Assembly (NCBI GenBank): GCA_001599595.1
Contig: BCHH01000003.1
Location: forward strand, 2,704,008-2,768,007
Origin: Beverwykella pulmonaria
Lineage: Eukaryota > Ascomycota > Dothideomycetes > Pleosporales > Melanommataceae
DNA: 64,000 nucleotides
Direction: 5' to 3'
Shown here: in pieces, positions 27,613 to 39,235 of the stretch
Numbering within the stretch: position 1 is the first letter of the stretch
Layout: every line of letters begins with the position of its first letter
The notes under the pieces: model-generated
What the model saw: only the letters and a program-made list of their open reading frames with translations
Told to the model about the DNA's origin: nothing
Databases searched by the model: none
Position numbers and translations under genes: made by a program

Positions 27613-28794
27613 TCACAACGTTTTGAGAAACTCCAATATTGCGCCCACAACCTTTTCTGGCTGCTCTTGCTGTGGCCAATGCCCTGCCCCGTCGATGAAC
27701 TTGACGCCCCTGAACTGTGTGCACGAGGTTGGATAGGCTTCAATCGCACCAGGCTCCTGATAATTACCCCAGTCTTTGGCGCCTGAAATGAAGGTTGCTG
27801 GACACTCGATCTTCTTGCCCGCGAAGAGATCAAAGTCCAGATTTTTCGTAGGGTCTATAGACGTCCGATACCAATTCAATCCGCCCTGGAACCCAGTGCG
27901 AGTCCATTCCTGAACATAAACCGCCAATTCGTCGTCTGGCATCCATCTTTTCGTCTTGTTCACATCTTCGCCTTCCATCATAGTGGCTATGGTTTCCGGC
28001 ATGGAGGAATGAAGAGGCATGATGTAGTAGTTGGGCAGCTTGGCTAGCTCGCTGGCGGTCCAGCTTTCCAGTGGATAGGGGTGGTTGCCCTTCCAATCAG
28101 CACTCTTCACGTGGAGATAGCCACGCAAAAAGGCCTCGAGCCCCTGCAGAGGAACCGACCATTGGAACGCGGCCACCGCAGTAGAATTGTACCACTTGTA
28201 GTGCTTTCGTGGCTCTGGGAGCTTCGCCAGCTCTCGCTGAATATCTACCGGATGCTGGGACGCCGGGGCCTCTCCATGGGCCAGATTGTAGGGCAGTCCA
28301 GGATGCTCCTTGAACGGATGTGACATCATTACCACGCTCTTGAAGAGGTCAGGCCTCATCAATGCGCACATGGCAGAGGTGACTGCGCCGAAATCATGGC
28401 CGACGATGCACTGGACCGCTCGATAGCCGAGGGCGTGCACCAGAACCACGACGTCCCGAACCAGGTTGGTCTTGGTAAACTCGGCCAGATTGGTGTTGGC
28501 AAATGTCGAATCGTCCCATCCGGTGGTTCTCCCATAGCCACGTTGGTCAAAGGCCACGACATAGTAGCCGGCGTCGGCCATGGCAGGCATGACCTTTCTC
28601 CACGAAAAGGCAAGTTCTGGGAATCCGTGGCAGAGGATCACCAGCGGTTTGTTCCGCTCGGGGGTGTAGCCGGCCTCGAGGATGTGAAAGGTCATGCCAT
28701 TGGCGCTGCAGTAGACGTAGTTCTCGGCTATGCCTGGGGGCAATGGCAGAGGGGGTAGATGGCTTTTGTTGGGGGACGGCGAGGAAGGAGACAT
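27613..28794 (-). CDS. Alpha/beta hydrolase, soluble epoxide hydrolase type
   Basis: An intronless 393-residue protein from the ATG at 28794; the frame continues upstream to 28860 with an in-frame ATG, but Met23 fits family length better. Motifs: HGFPE oxyanion-hole segment (56-60), DQRGYGRT (83-90), nucleophile Asp134 in VGHDFGAV (an Asp, as in epoxide hydrolases and dehalogenases, not Ser), a lid tyrosine in NWYRTS, the ISGAKDWG segment with a possible third acid, and His372 in GAGHWPQQEQP. These together indicate an epoxide hydrolase that opens oxiranes to diols via an alkyl-enzyme ester. Next to a P450 it could act on an epoxide intermediate. Confidence 0.85.
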   Translation of the reverse strand: MSPSSPSPNKSHLPPLPLPPGIAENYVYCSANGMTFHILEAGYTPERNKPLVILCHGFPELAFSWRKVMPAMADAGYYVVAFDQRGYGRTTGWDDSTFANTNLAEFTKTNLVRDVVVLVHALGYRAVQCIVGHDFGAVTSAMCALMRPDLFKSVVMMSHPFKEHPGLPYNLAHGEAPASQHPVDIQRELAKLPEPRKHYKWYNSTAVAAFQWSVPLQGLEAFLRGYLHVKSADWKGNHPYPLESWTASELAKLPNYYIMPLHSSMPETIATMMEGEDVNKTKRWMPDDELAVYVQEWTRTGFQGGLNWYRTSIDPTKNLDFDLFAGKKIECPATFISGAKDWGNYQEPGAIEAYPTSCTQFRGVKFIDGAGHWPQQEQPEKVVGAILEFLKTL

Positions 28795-30013
28795 GGCGAA
28801 TAGGCCAACGTGGAAGGAATGGGACCGGAAAAGTGAGATGTCGGATCGTATACCGTGCATATAGAGAGACAGGCGGGGGATGCGGCTGATTGGAGTTAAC
28901 TACTCATTTCTGGGGAGATGCGGTGGGTCAGGGTCGAGGTTGATTCACAGAGGCCGTCATTGGCCCGAGGCAGGAGTCGTCAGGGCGGGCGTGGCAAGTG
29001 CATCTCAGCAGCGTGTGCTTTGTGCCGCCTCCGGGGGGTCTTATGAGGCACAGTCGGAGGTTCTGGGGGAACGAGTCAGCACTCGTTAATTCGTTAAATT
29101 TAGACCTGTCGGGCAGTTTAGCGCTGCTGCAGCAGGCCAGACAGAGACAGGTTGGAGATAGATGAGGCATGACAGACGGCCGGGACGGCTGCGGACGCGT
29201 GGAGGAGATCTGCATGCGGGCGATAGCGATGCCATGGAGGCCCGGAAGGTGCTCCGGAGGAAGCACGAGGTGCAAATGGAATGGGAGCGGGGTGTGTGTG
29301 TGTGCTAGCGCGTGAAGTGATGGATGTGACAGGCGGGCGATGGCTGTGACAGACGGCTGCCGTGCCACAGAAGCCGCACCCCAGCCATCTAGAAGCCTGC
29401 ACACGGATCGGGCAGACTACCGAGCAGCTCGAGAGCCGAAGCCGCAGCCTCAAACGCAAGGCCGTTTCCCCAAGGCTGAGACTGTCTGCGGGTGCGTGTG
29501 AGTTGTGAGGGCCGTTTTGGTGCTCGTCGGCGTGTGCTGCAGGTGTGCTGTGCTGCGGCGGCTCACGGCTCACGGCTCGCCCCGCGTCCCCCTTTGCGGA
29601 TGACGACGAGGCGTGAGAAAACCCGGCCAAGACGCGGCAGGCAGAGGAGCTGGCTCACGGTTCCTCACGCTGGGCTAGCTCTCACCGATATTGTTGTTTG
29701 GGCGCCCTCCATCCTCACCTTCATCGCCCTCGCGACGCTGCTCTGCTCGTCGCATTCGCTGTCGCCCTGCTCGCGGCGCCCCGTCGTGCGTTGTCTCGCG
29801 TGTGTCCTTGGCGCGCTTCGACAGCCCTCACCACTCGCTCTCCCGGCTCGCTCTCCCGGCGCTTCCACCGCGCGCGCCCCGTTATTGCATGACATCACAG
29901 CAAAGCAAAGCGAGCGAAGCCCATCCGCAAAAGAGAGAGCACCGCACCCTCAGCAGTCACCACCGTCCACGGCGATGCAGTCGCGCCTGCCGTAGACACC
30001 CGCCACACCGACC
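28795..30013. other. GC-rich intergenic region and long 5' leader
   Basis: 1.2 kb between divergent genes. Several long overlapping ORFs appear on both strands because the sequence is GC-rich, but all are Arg/Pro/Ser/His-rich with no domains. It probably contains the promoters of the hydrolase and of the disordered-protein gene. Confidence 0.45.
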
Positions 30014-33000
30014 ATGTTTGGCCGCCGACGTTCCGCCTCGCACCTGCGGCACCAGGTGCGTGCCTTCCCTCGCTGCTCATGCGCCCTGCCCATTCATCCC
30101 CTTTGTTCGAACACGGCCAGATGCTAACCACGACGACGCATGCAGGCCCCCAAGACCCCCCCGAGCGCGTCGGCCTCCCTCGCCGCCACCAAGGCCTTCG
30201 TGCAGAGCCGCGACTCCAATGCCTCCCTCTCCTCCGCTGCTGCTGCTGCTGCCCTGCGCACGCACACCACGAGCCCGACCCTGGTTGGCGACACCATAAC
30301 GAAGCGGATGGTGCGCCGGGGCTCGACGTCTTCTAATGGGAGCGGGAGCGCGCAAGCTTTGGGCCTGCGAAGACACTCCAGCTCTGGGTCCATGACGGAA
30401 CGGTCATTTCGCGCGCCCTCGCCAAACCGGGGCAGCCCCATCGACCCGGATGCGCCTCCAGTTCCCTCGATGCCAAAGAACGTCCCTGGGGTCGGCGCGG
30501 TGCATCATCGTGGATCTAGCCTGGACCCGTCGTTCCGCGGTGCATCATCCGCGGGGAGGGGGGGTGGTGGCAGAGGCCTGAGTCTGGACAGAGCAGTAGG
30601 TGCAGCGCCAGGACGCGCACAAGGGCACACACCCCGCGTCATGAGCCTCTCGCAGGTCCCCGAAGACGAGCAAGACGGCAATCCTCGATCCGTTAACTTC
30701 TCCCGTCCCATCTCTCCCCAGCAATCCCCCACGCCCCCGCGGCCAGCTACATCGAGCCGTGCTGGACAGAGTGGATGGTTTGGAGGCCCCATTGTGAACG
30801 CCGAGCAGACTTTCAGAGGAGAAACCAAAGCACGACCGCAGACTTCGAGCGGAGTCACTTCAAGCGGAGTGTCGGGGTTGGATCTCCAGAATGCTATACA
30901 GTCGGTCCAGCATGCCGCGGAGAGGCCGGTGTCGACGAGGAAGACACAGATGGTGCGCGGAGGAGAAGGAGCAAGACTGTCTAGTGGGAGCATGCGAGCG
31001 AAGCCAGCTGGATCCAGCGTGTCGTCTAGACTGTCCCAGGTAGCGCCGCACTCAATAGCCCGCGAGCCGCCCAGAACCGTTGACCCCAACTCCCCGTACG
31101 CTGTATATGATCCATCCACCCGAACCTTTATCCATAAACAGGATGCCATGGAGTTACATAGAGCGTTGAGTCAACATGATGAGAACCCTCACCCACCTCA
31201 ACATCAAGTGTCGCAGCCAACACCCAATCATAACCGCAATATGGTCCACCGAACACCTACTCCGCCGCCACAATACGCACAAAAACCAGAAAGCCCTGTG
31301 CCACAAGAAAGGAAGCGAACGCCAACTCCTGATATTGTGCCCCCTCGGGAAGCGGAGCGCCAGGAGGATATATCACCCACTCCGCATGTAAGAACGCCAG
31401 TTCAAGCCGACCCAGTTTTGGCAAGACAGCCCTCCGAAGATGCTGCTGAAGCAGACACCCGAAACGCTGCGAGCGCGAATCCGAATCGTACATTGAAATA
31501 CGCCCAGGCAGAGCCGCAAAAGAAGGTTTCGGAAACCCCTCCTGCCACGGCGCACCAAGAAAGCGCACCCCTCCGAGTTGAAACTCCGGTGATACCTGCG
31601 CCGACAAGTTCAAGCTCCCTTCGCGGAGACAGAAACCAATCGCTGAGCCCACCTCGGAATGCCCACTTTGGAGCCATGTCGGTCGAATTGGCAAATGGAG
31701 TCAAGCATCAACCGCCTCCGCGTTCCGTGTCTCCTGCCAAATCGGCGCTTAAGCCCTCCCCTTCCGTGTCCCGACGAAACAGCTCCCCTGTAGCAAACAA
31801 CGATCGAGCCCTCGACAGAGGCGCGCCAAGCGAAGCCTCCGACACGATGTCTGAGGATGGGTTAAAGAAGGAGAAGGAGAAAAAGAAGAAGAAGAGTGTC
31901 AGAGTGAGTTTTGAAGAGCAACCGGTGATTGCTGGCACATCTGCCTATGCCGACCCCGAAGCGCCGTCCTCCTCAACTGGCCTCAGCGCATCGAGATGGA
32001 GTTCAACAACTCAAGAGCTGGACTTCGATGATGTCATGAAACCACGGCCAGCTCTGCCTTCGTTTGGAAGCATTCGAGAAGCGAACCGTCGCTCCGACGA
32101 GGAATCTGCAGAAAAAGTTACTGAAACTGTTTCTTCTTCCATGTCGACGTCGGTCGGCTCCATTGGAGAAGCGTCTAGCGATCATGCGCTTGGGGGTATT
32201 TTGGCTCAAGATTTCGCAAGCAAGCAAGCTGCCCAGCAGTTACCACAAGACCCGCTTCCCCCAGAGGTCACATCTGTCGAAGGTAGCGGCTACGTTTCTG
32301 ACTCAGATCAAAGTGACACAGCTTACAACGAAACACCAACCCAGGACACTCACCCGGAGCCGAAACCAGACTTTGTTCAATCGATCCCAGAACTGGAACC
32401 AAAGACGCTTACCATGCTAGCCGAAAGCAAACCCCCGGTTCTTGACGTGCCTATGATTGCCATACAGCCTGCAAGCCCTATGGAGAAGCCTGAGCCCAAA
32501 TTCCAACGCCCTTTTGTTCCAGGTGGATGGGACGATGACGAATCCGAACAAGAAGACCAGAAAGAGGCTCCTGCGCAAGAGGGTTCAGGATCAGCGATCG
32601 CTACCCATGTTGCTCAACAACAACAAGAAGACGAGTCATCCGACGACAACAGCAGCATCTACAGCGATGCTTATGAGGACTTTTCGGAAGACGGTGGCTT
32701 TGCATCCATCGACGCCGTTATCGAAAGCCCAGTCGTGGAACCTCCTTCCGGCTTAATGGTCTCAAAGTACGCCGACACAAGCCTGGTGGTACCTCTGAAA
32801 CCGAGCCTCAAGCACGAAATTGAGGGGGACGCAAGGCAGGAGCAGGATACAGATGCTAGTGGCTGGGATACAGTCCGGCAGCATTGGAGTCAGCTAGGTG
32901 GCGCTCACAAGCAACCAAACCGAGAACATGAGCAAGTCGAACGTACGGTACCTACAGCACTCACAAATATTCCCGCGATCCAGCCCTTGCAGCCGAATCC

Positions 33001-34750
33001 AGCTAAAGCTCCTGCCCGTCACGCCCAAATTGAGCCAGAGTCCACACCCCCGATGCCGACGCAAGTATCCAAACCTTCACAATCTTCGGCCCAACCTCGT
33101 AAATCGGCATTGAAGAAAACTATGCCTGTATCGCAAGCTACCCCAGAGCCACGGATGAGGAAAACGATGAGAGGCAATACAGGACCTGAGTTTACTGCCC
33201 CCGTACCCGAAACACATATGCGGAAGAGTATGCGCGCCAGTGCGGGGCCGGGACTTGCGTCTTCATCAGATACCCGCATGCGAAAGAGTATGCGGTCGAA
33301 TGAACCTCTGGGTACCTCGAGAGCCTCGCCAGGGCTTGCTGCATCACGCCACAGTATGCCTCCGATGGACACGAGAGCACCTAAAGGAGCTCTCCAAAAG
33401 AAGAATATACCTGCTGCTGTGAGCGCGCCAAAGGCTCGGTCTCAGATCGCTACAGGCTCCATCGTCGTCACGAAACCAAGAGCTCCCGCACCTACATACG
33501 ATAGTGACTCGGATGCCTCTGCCAGTAGCTTCCAGCGGCAAAGGCCACCAGCCTCACGAGGAATGCGCTCCACAATGAGGTCTGGTCCCGCACCTACCAT
33601 GAGGCCAACTCTTACTATGCGTGCCATCTCACCCCCTGTGGCAACCTCTCCACAGCCAGCTGCCCTTCGAAAGTCAATGCGCCCATCATCACCAACCCCT
33701 GAACCTGCAACTGGTGGAGGGTTGAGATCTTCCAAGTTTAGCCTCAGGTCGCTGTCACCGGCAGGGAGGTTCCGATCTTCAAAGAATATTACGGAAGAAA
33801 TACCGCCTGTGCCCACACCATCTTCGTCGAAGCGAATGTCTGCTCCTACATTTGCTAAACCATCCAAGGCCAAGGCTCCGGCCGCCAGTGCCCCGAAGGC
33901 GCGCTTCAAGAGTCGGTTCGCAGATTCAAGCGATTCCGAAGAGGACGAACGACCACGAAGATTTCAAAGTCGATTCGCTGACTCAGATGACGACGAAGAC
34001 TTTCAACTACCGCCCGGCCTTACACCTGTCCGAGGAATTCCGAGGAGAGCCGGCGAAGAAGATGGCGACTCAACAGATCTTGAAGACGAGACTAGCGATA
34101 GCGAACAGCTACCCGCCAAAGCTGAAGCGAAGGACTTTGAGAAGGGCAACCGCCCAGTGACGAATGGCAACACCAGCGGACAAGGTGCACTAGTCGCTGC
34201 TGGTTCTCTCCGCGACAGTAAACACGCTCCCGAATTACCCACATTCGACATTGAAAAGAAGCCGAAAGCCAAGCGCGGCTTCTTTGGCCTGGGAAAGAAA
34301 AAGACCCTCACTTCGCAGCCCACCGAAGCCGAAGCTGAATCGGAGCTGAAATCTACTGGGGTGAACGACATCCCGTTTCCTCCTGCACACCGCAACCGCA
34401 GCAATCGCCCTCTTACCCCCATTGGCGAGGATAAGTCTATTGAAACGGCCGAGCCACCATCGTCGCGATCCCCGAAGCTACAGCGTCGCTCCACGCCACA
34501 GTGGGGTCGCTCTGCCTCGGACTCTTGGCCTCTTCCCCAGCCACCCAAGATCGGTGAGGAACAGAGACCTCAAAGTGCAGATGGCGTACCACCTCGACGG
34601 GCATCTCTACGGCCGGCTTTGGGCCAGCGAAATTCATATCATGCCAAGCCCATCATTGATCCGAAGTCGGGCAAGGAGGTTACTGTGGGCCGAAATGGGA
34701 AAAAGAAAAAATTTCAAGGACTGAGGCGGGTCTTTCGGCTGAACGATTGA
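30014..34750 (+). CDS. Giant intrinsically disordered protein with MRK[ST]MR repeats
   Basis: Exon 1 (30014-30055) encodes MFGRRRSASHLRHQ, then a 90-bp GTGCGT...GCAG intron leads to exon 2 (30146-34750); 1548 residues. The protein is almost wholly low complexity: Ser/Pro/Ala-rich, with a poly-Lys patch followed by SVRVSFEEQPVI (about residue 580-600), acidic EDESSDDNSSIYSDAYEDF (about 840), repeated basic MRKTMR/MRKSMR/MRKSMR units (about 1018-1066, related ones to about 1190), twin SRFADS...DDDED segments followed by GLTPVRGIPRR (about 1268-1320), KRGFFGLGKKK (about 1390) and a very basic C-terminus KKKKFQGLRRVFRLND. Basic amphipathic ends and SRFADSD-type repeats suggest a membrane- or cortex-associated scaffold, perhaps phosphoregulated; this is inference. 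No enzymatic domain is visible. Confidence 0.75.
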
Positions 34751-36202
34751 GCATATTAAGTGTCATTAGCATGATATCTAGATTGTTCAAGTCCAACAGA
34801 GGCTCGCATCTTTCCAGGGTCACACTCACACACACTCTCTCCCTCCCTCCCTATACGTCACGCATTATCCCTCTACACAACATAACTGACATGCTTGATG
34901 CATATTGCGATTTTCTATTTTTCGATGTTAATTTGCAAGCGTTCGCGCAAAATACCCGCTTCCCATTTTATTTTGTTCAACAAAAACTTCGTCGTTCTTG
35001 CGGTCTGTTTTTAGTTTACTTTTTTCATTCTGGTCAGGCGGATAGGCTTGGACATACAAAAGGGATACCAGCATGGCTTGCAATGGTACGGCACGGGTTT
35101 GGATCATCTGGGATACACATGCATCGGTCAAACAGGTTTCCGTTTGTGGTATCGGTGCTGGCGAGTGGTTTTCTTTGTTTTGTGTAGAAGTTGATGATGG
35201 GGTGGAGATTTAAGGAAGGCGGGAGATGCACATAGCTAATTTATAATGTGATCTACTCGCATATGTGATGCTTTACATGGGAATGATGTAGAGACAATGA
35301 GGGCGGATTAGTGGATTGGCCCAACAACCACCCCACTCGGTGTCAGCCATGTGGTAGGTTATCGGAAGATACTTTTTCGTTCAGCTGGACGTTGACCCAG
35401 TTAACAAGGCATTCATCAAGCTCTCTGCTCAGATGCTCTCCTCTATTTACCTCGCGTGCATTTGTGCCGACCTACATACTCAAGTCTGCGTGCAGATACG
35501 GTTTCGTTTGAGTTGTCGCCTTGCGTTTCCAGCTTTCTGCTCATGCCAATTGAGCGGATTTGCGAGCTGAAGAGTTGCAACGCCATCTTGATTTGACCTT
35601 TCTCGTATTGACGGACGGGGGACGTTGTATTTATGCGGCTTGTGGGTTTGAACAACGGCTCTAAAGGGGTCAACGCAGATGCAGGTGCAGATCGGCTTAG
35701 AAGCTGCATGGGAGATGTGCAAGCCGTGAGCTATGATGGGATGACAGCAGGAAGTGGGAGAGGAAGAGGTATATGGACCCTTTCTTCTTTCCGCAAAAGG
35801 AAGATCATCTCATCACTTCGTCGCAGCTTCTATATACTTCACATCTTCTATGTGCTTCACGCCAACCTTTCTTATATACTTCTCAACCTCACTTCTGTAT
35901 ACATCCTCTCCTCTCTATACTTCGCAACACCAACAGTACACCTATCAATGCCAGAGGAAACAGGCGAAAGCGGAGGATCTTGTGAGAAAGCGAGACTAGG
36001 ATAATATTGTCCCTCCTCAGCATATTTTAACCGCGACGTCACAACGTGGTGTCCTTAACCCGTTATAGATTCTCTAGATTGAAGGATGATGCATGCCCAT
36101 AGTAATTTTTGTTCGTCGACACAACAACCTCTAGAGTAAAATTTATTATATTCATTATCTGCTTAGACTTGCATGATAGTGGCTGATAGAGGTATGTATG
36201 TC
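34751..36202. other. Intergenic, no gene supported
   Basis: Presumed 3' UTR of the disordered-protein gene, then unassigned sequence. Short open frames around 35443-36004 show no domain and contain TATACTTCTC-like imperfect repeats near 35830-35920. Confidence 0.35.
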
Positions 36203-36348
36203 TGTCACGATGAGAGGAAGCAGTCAATCGTCTGATGGGTAAAAGTGTATATAATGAGTGTGAAAGCCGTGAAGAGCTGACTGCTCGCACGACGACTATA
36301 TATACCCATGAAGGGAAGCTAGCTAGAATAGGACATATATTCGTGACA
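36203..36348. repeat. Dispersed MITE-like repeat, copy A (146 bp)
   Basis: This copy begins TGTCACGATGAG and ends TTCGTGACA, so the outer 8 bp (TGTCACGA / TCGTGACA) are a perfect inverted repeat. The whole unit is about 90 percent identical to 45190-45342 in the same orientation (shared core includes AATCGTCTGATGGGTAAAAG and ACTGCTCGCACGACGACTAT). No coding capacity. No target duplication could be identified. Confidence 0.7.
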
Positions 36349-37569
36349 ATCGCAGTTGACCTTATATACCTCACCCTATGTCCAAAACCATAATTCTTCG
36401 CCCAATAACCCTCAACGCTCATGTGCGCCCCTCTCACCGCCCACATACTCGATATATACCCCGTTTGCCACACGAATAAATAATTGCGGCTAAAAGGAAC
36501 TGCTCTAACGCCCATGGTTACTTCTATCTTCCGTTTTGGCTAGTATAGAGAAAGCAGTGAGCAACTCATTACAATATCGGCTCCGATCACAAAACTTTTA
36601 CAAAAAGAAACTAATTTACCTATCACACTCCAAGGGTTTGTCAGGCTCTTCAATAAGAGATGTAAGCCGTGTTATTTTCTATTCATGTGGCACGCCGTTG
36701 GTGCGGAAATATCTATTTATATTTGGCAGAAGCTAGAAGGGTGTTCATTCAGAGGACTGGTACGTTCTCTCTATGTATACTTGGGGCGAGAACGAGCGTG
36801 AGTAGCAGCCAATAATATAGTATATGATTAGAGAAGGAGGGGTAACCGAAAAACAAGAGATTAGAGGACAGAAGCGACCAAAAATGGCTATTTCCAAACG
36901 CTCGTGAAAGCACCAGGTCTGAGTATGAGAACAAACCTCGGCGCCGTCACCGCAAACTTCCACAAGAAATCTTTACGCGTGACTCACTATGAAAGCACCT
37001 GGAGGGATGAATTATACGTATAAAACACCTCACCGCCAGCCGACTAGAAATGAAAATGCCTTCCCACACCGATGTTCTCACACAACTAGCCATTGACAGT
37101 AGCCAAAATGTTCCTCCGAGATCGGCTCACACCGCTGATCGGCCCCATCCACGATAACAGTTGGATAATACTAGTTACCCCAGGTCCTAACTCAGACCTC
37201 TACAAGGTACTCCGGACCATTGCAAGGTCAGGCAACGTGCTCCATATTGCACTATCTTCTAAATTGAAATAGTATCTCTACCATAAAGTCTCCGGTGTTT
37301 AGAAGATAGCATTTAACTCTAGAAGTACGTGATGATAATTAATATGCGTTGTTGCCTGTAGTTTTTGCTTCAGTAAAGGGCACCGTTGATGGGGGCCTTC
37401 ACAAATATGTACGTCCTCGCTCCTCCACGCTGTATCTTGCAGAAGTAGACTGACGTAGACTATGCAGATTCCGAGTCTCCCTACATACAACCCACTGTGT
37501 ATCTTCACTCACATTCTTCATATACCCATCTTCGGAACTCGGAACTTATAAAAAAGACAACCCCATGTG
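36349..37569. other. Intergenic, no gene supported
   Basis: AT-rich sequence without a supportable ORF; weak frames at 36536-36963 and 37299-37508 have no domain. Confidence 0.35.
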
Positions 37570-37642
37570 TTGGTACCACGTGATCTCTCAGCGTTGATAT
37601 CACGTGATTTCACAGCGTTGATATCACGTGATTTCCCCGCTC
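37570..37642. promoter_or_regulatory. Three 24-bp tandem repeats each carrying a CACGTG E-box
   Basis: CACGTG lies at 37577, 37601 and 37625, exactly 24 bp apart. The unit is GATATCACGTGATTTCACAGCGTT with a few differences, and a fourth degenerate CACATG follows at about 37652. A further CACGTG is at about 37899. CACGTG is the palindromic site of bHLH factors (Pho4, Cbf1, SREBP types). The nearest gene start is the pectate lyase at 39169, on the minus strand and reading toward the array, so the array lies beyond that gene's 3' end; its target is unclear. Confidence 0.55.
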
Positions 37643-38117
37643 TGGCGGCAGTCACATGATCAGCTTTTTTGAATCAAGACAACTTCACGAACCCCCACAG
37701 CTTAGAACCTTAAGAATATCATCACCACACAAGCAGGACACTAATACTACGGTATTGGAGCCCACTGCTACGTGGTAATACATTCAACCAGCCGATTACC
37801 TCTACTGTGACCGTGAATACCCTCGGGGTTACCGACACCATGACTGGGAAGCGAAAATAAGCCGATTTCTATCACGGAGACGCATTCGAGAGTTAGTATC
37901 ACGTGGAGGAAGGGAAATCTCGAAGATGCTCATGACGTTGCAGCTACTAAGTTCCGTCTGCCGAGCTCCTGATCCGCGTTCGAATGTTGACTTGGGTAGA
38001 TTCTGCTACACCAAGTCATGTGCAAATCAATTTGGCAGTTGAGAATGATGGATAAGTTTTAGGAACGTAATATACGTTCTATACAATGCATAGGCTTTTT
38101 TTCTCGCTTATCTCCCT

Positions 38118-39169
38118 TTAAATCTTCCCAAGCCCAGCGCCAGCTTTTACAATCTGCTGAACCGTCTCGAGAGGAGTCAGACTGTACTTGTAAGGGGCCT
38201 GCGTGAAGTTTCCGACTTGAGTGATGTTAATCGTAGCTGGTCCCCAATCGTTTTCTGCAACCGCATTAGCTGGCTATCACATTACCATTTGTAGTAAGAA
38301 CACTTACTCGCGCCAAGATTCGCAAAGCCATCGATCTCGTAATCGCCGTCAGGTGACGTATTTGGGCTATCCATAGGAATAACTAAACCATAAGTAGACA
38401 GCGCCTCCGTCGTGTTCCCCCGGAAAACATTTCCTTCGACCAGGACCTGGTTGTCGCTACGGCTGTGGATCGCCTGGTAGTGATAATCCTCGTAAAGATT
38501 GTTGAAGATATGCTGGTGTCCAAAGCGTCCCGCTGGACCCCGCGTACCCTCGTTTCTCCAGTAATTGTGGTGATACGTGATGTGCAGATGTCCCGTATCC
38601 ACATCGCGAAGCGCATCACTATTCCCCACAAGACTCGACTTCCAATGATCATGAAAGTAATTCCACGATACCGTAATCCAATCACTAGCCCTAACGATAT
38701 CGCATTGCCCATCGTAGTAATCCGGGCCGTGATTTATATCGGACTCAAATTCATTGTGGTCGATCCAGACACGCGTGCTGTTCTGAATTGTGATACCATC
38801 GTTGTTGAGGATGAATCGGATTCCGAGATTTCGCACAATGACGTTAGTCTTGCTGGCTATTGTGATACCTTTTCCGAGGATTTCGGCGCCCGGGCCGAAG
38901 CCGAGGAGGCTTTTGTTGCTACCAACTTGCAGTCGTGATGTAAGGTTGAAGGTGCCCTTGGCGTAGATAATCCGAGGAGTGTCGCCCGCGACGGCGGAGA
39001 CCAACGCTGCAGGGCTGGTGACTGTGACGGTTTCTCCTCCTTTTCCGCCGGTCGTGGGACCAATGGGATTGTCCATTCCAAACCCCACGAGGCTAAAATC
39101 ACTTCCTGTTGGGATGGAGGATGTGACCAGGGCCAGAGACGCAAAAGTTCCGAGAATTGAGAGCTTCAT
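38118..39169 (-). CDS. Secreted pectate/pectin lyase (polysaccharide lyase family 1)
   Basis: Two exons on the minus strand: 39169-38308 and 38254-38118 with a 53-bp GTAAGT...GCAG intron; 332 residues. The frame extends upstream of 39169, but MKLSILGTFASLALVTS is a proper signal peptide and a TATATAAG box lies 60 bp upstream. The parallel beta-helix shows repeated N-x-V/I rungs, VWIDHNEFESD (the vWiDH signature with calcium-binding Asp nearby), SWNYFHDHWKSSLVG and the catalytic arginine region EGTRGPAGRFGHQHIFNN (Arg210/Arg215). The short second exon supplies KNDWGPATINITQVGNF and the usual C-terminal helix. It cleaves pectin by beta-elimination outside the cell, consistent with a plant-associated life style. 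Confidence 0.9.
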
Positions 39170-39227
39170 AATGCATGGGAAGATAAAAGATGTTGACGGT
39201 GATGATTGCATAGTCAAACGCGCGTCA

Positions 39228-39235
39228 CTTATATA
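39228..39235 (-). promoter_or_regulatory. TATA box of the pectate lyase gene
   Basis: The minus strand reads TATATAAG here, about 60 bp upstream of the chosen ATG at 39169, which supports that start over the upstream in-frame Met codons at 39280 and 39211. Confidence 0.55.

Noticed and set aside
28928..30299. Several ORFs of 100-200 residues on both strands in GC-rich DNA
   Set aside because: Composition is Arg/Pro/Ser/His-rich, no start context or domain, mutually overlapping; typical of stop-poor GC-rich leaders.
34003..34548. 181-residue minus-strand ORF opposite the disordered-protein gene
   Set aside because: Antisense shadow; the plus-strand protein continues through it with consistent repeats.
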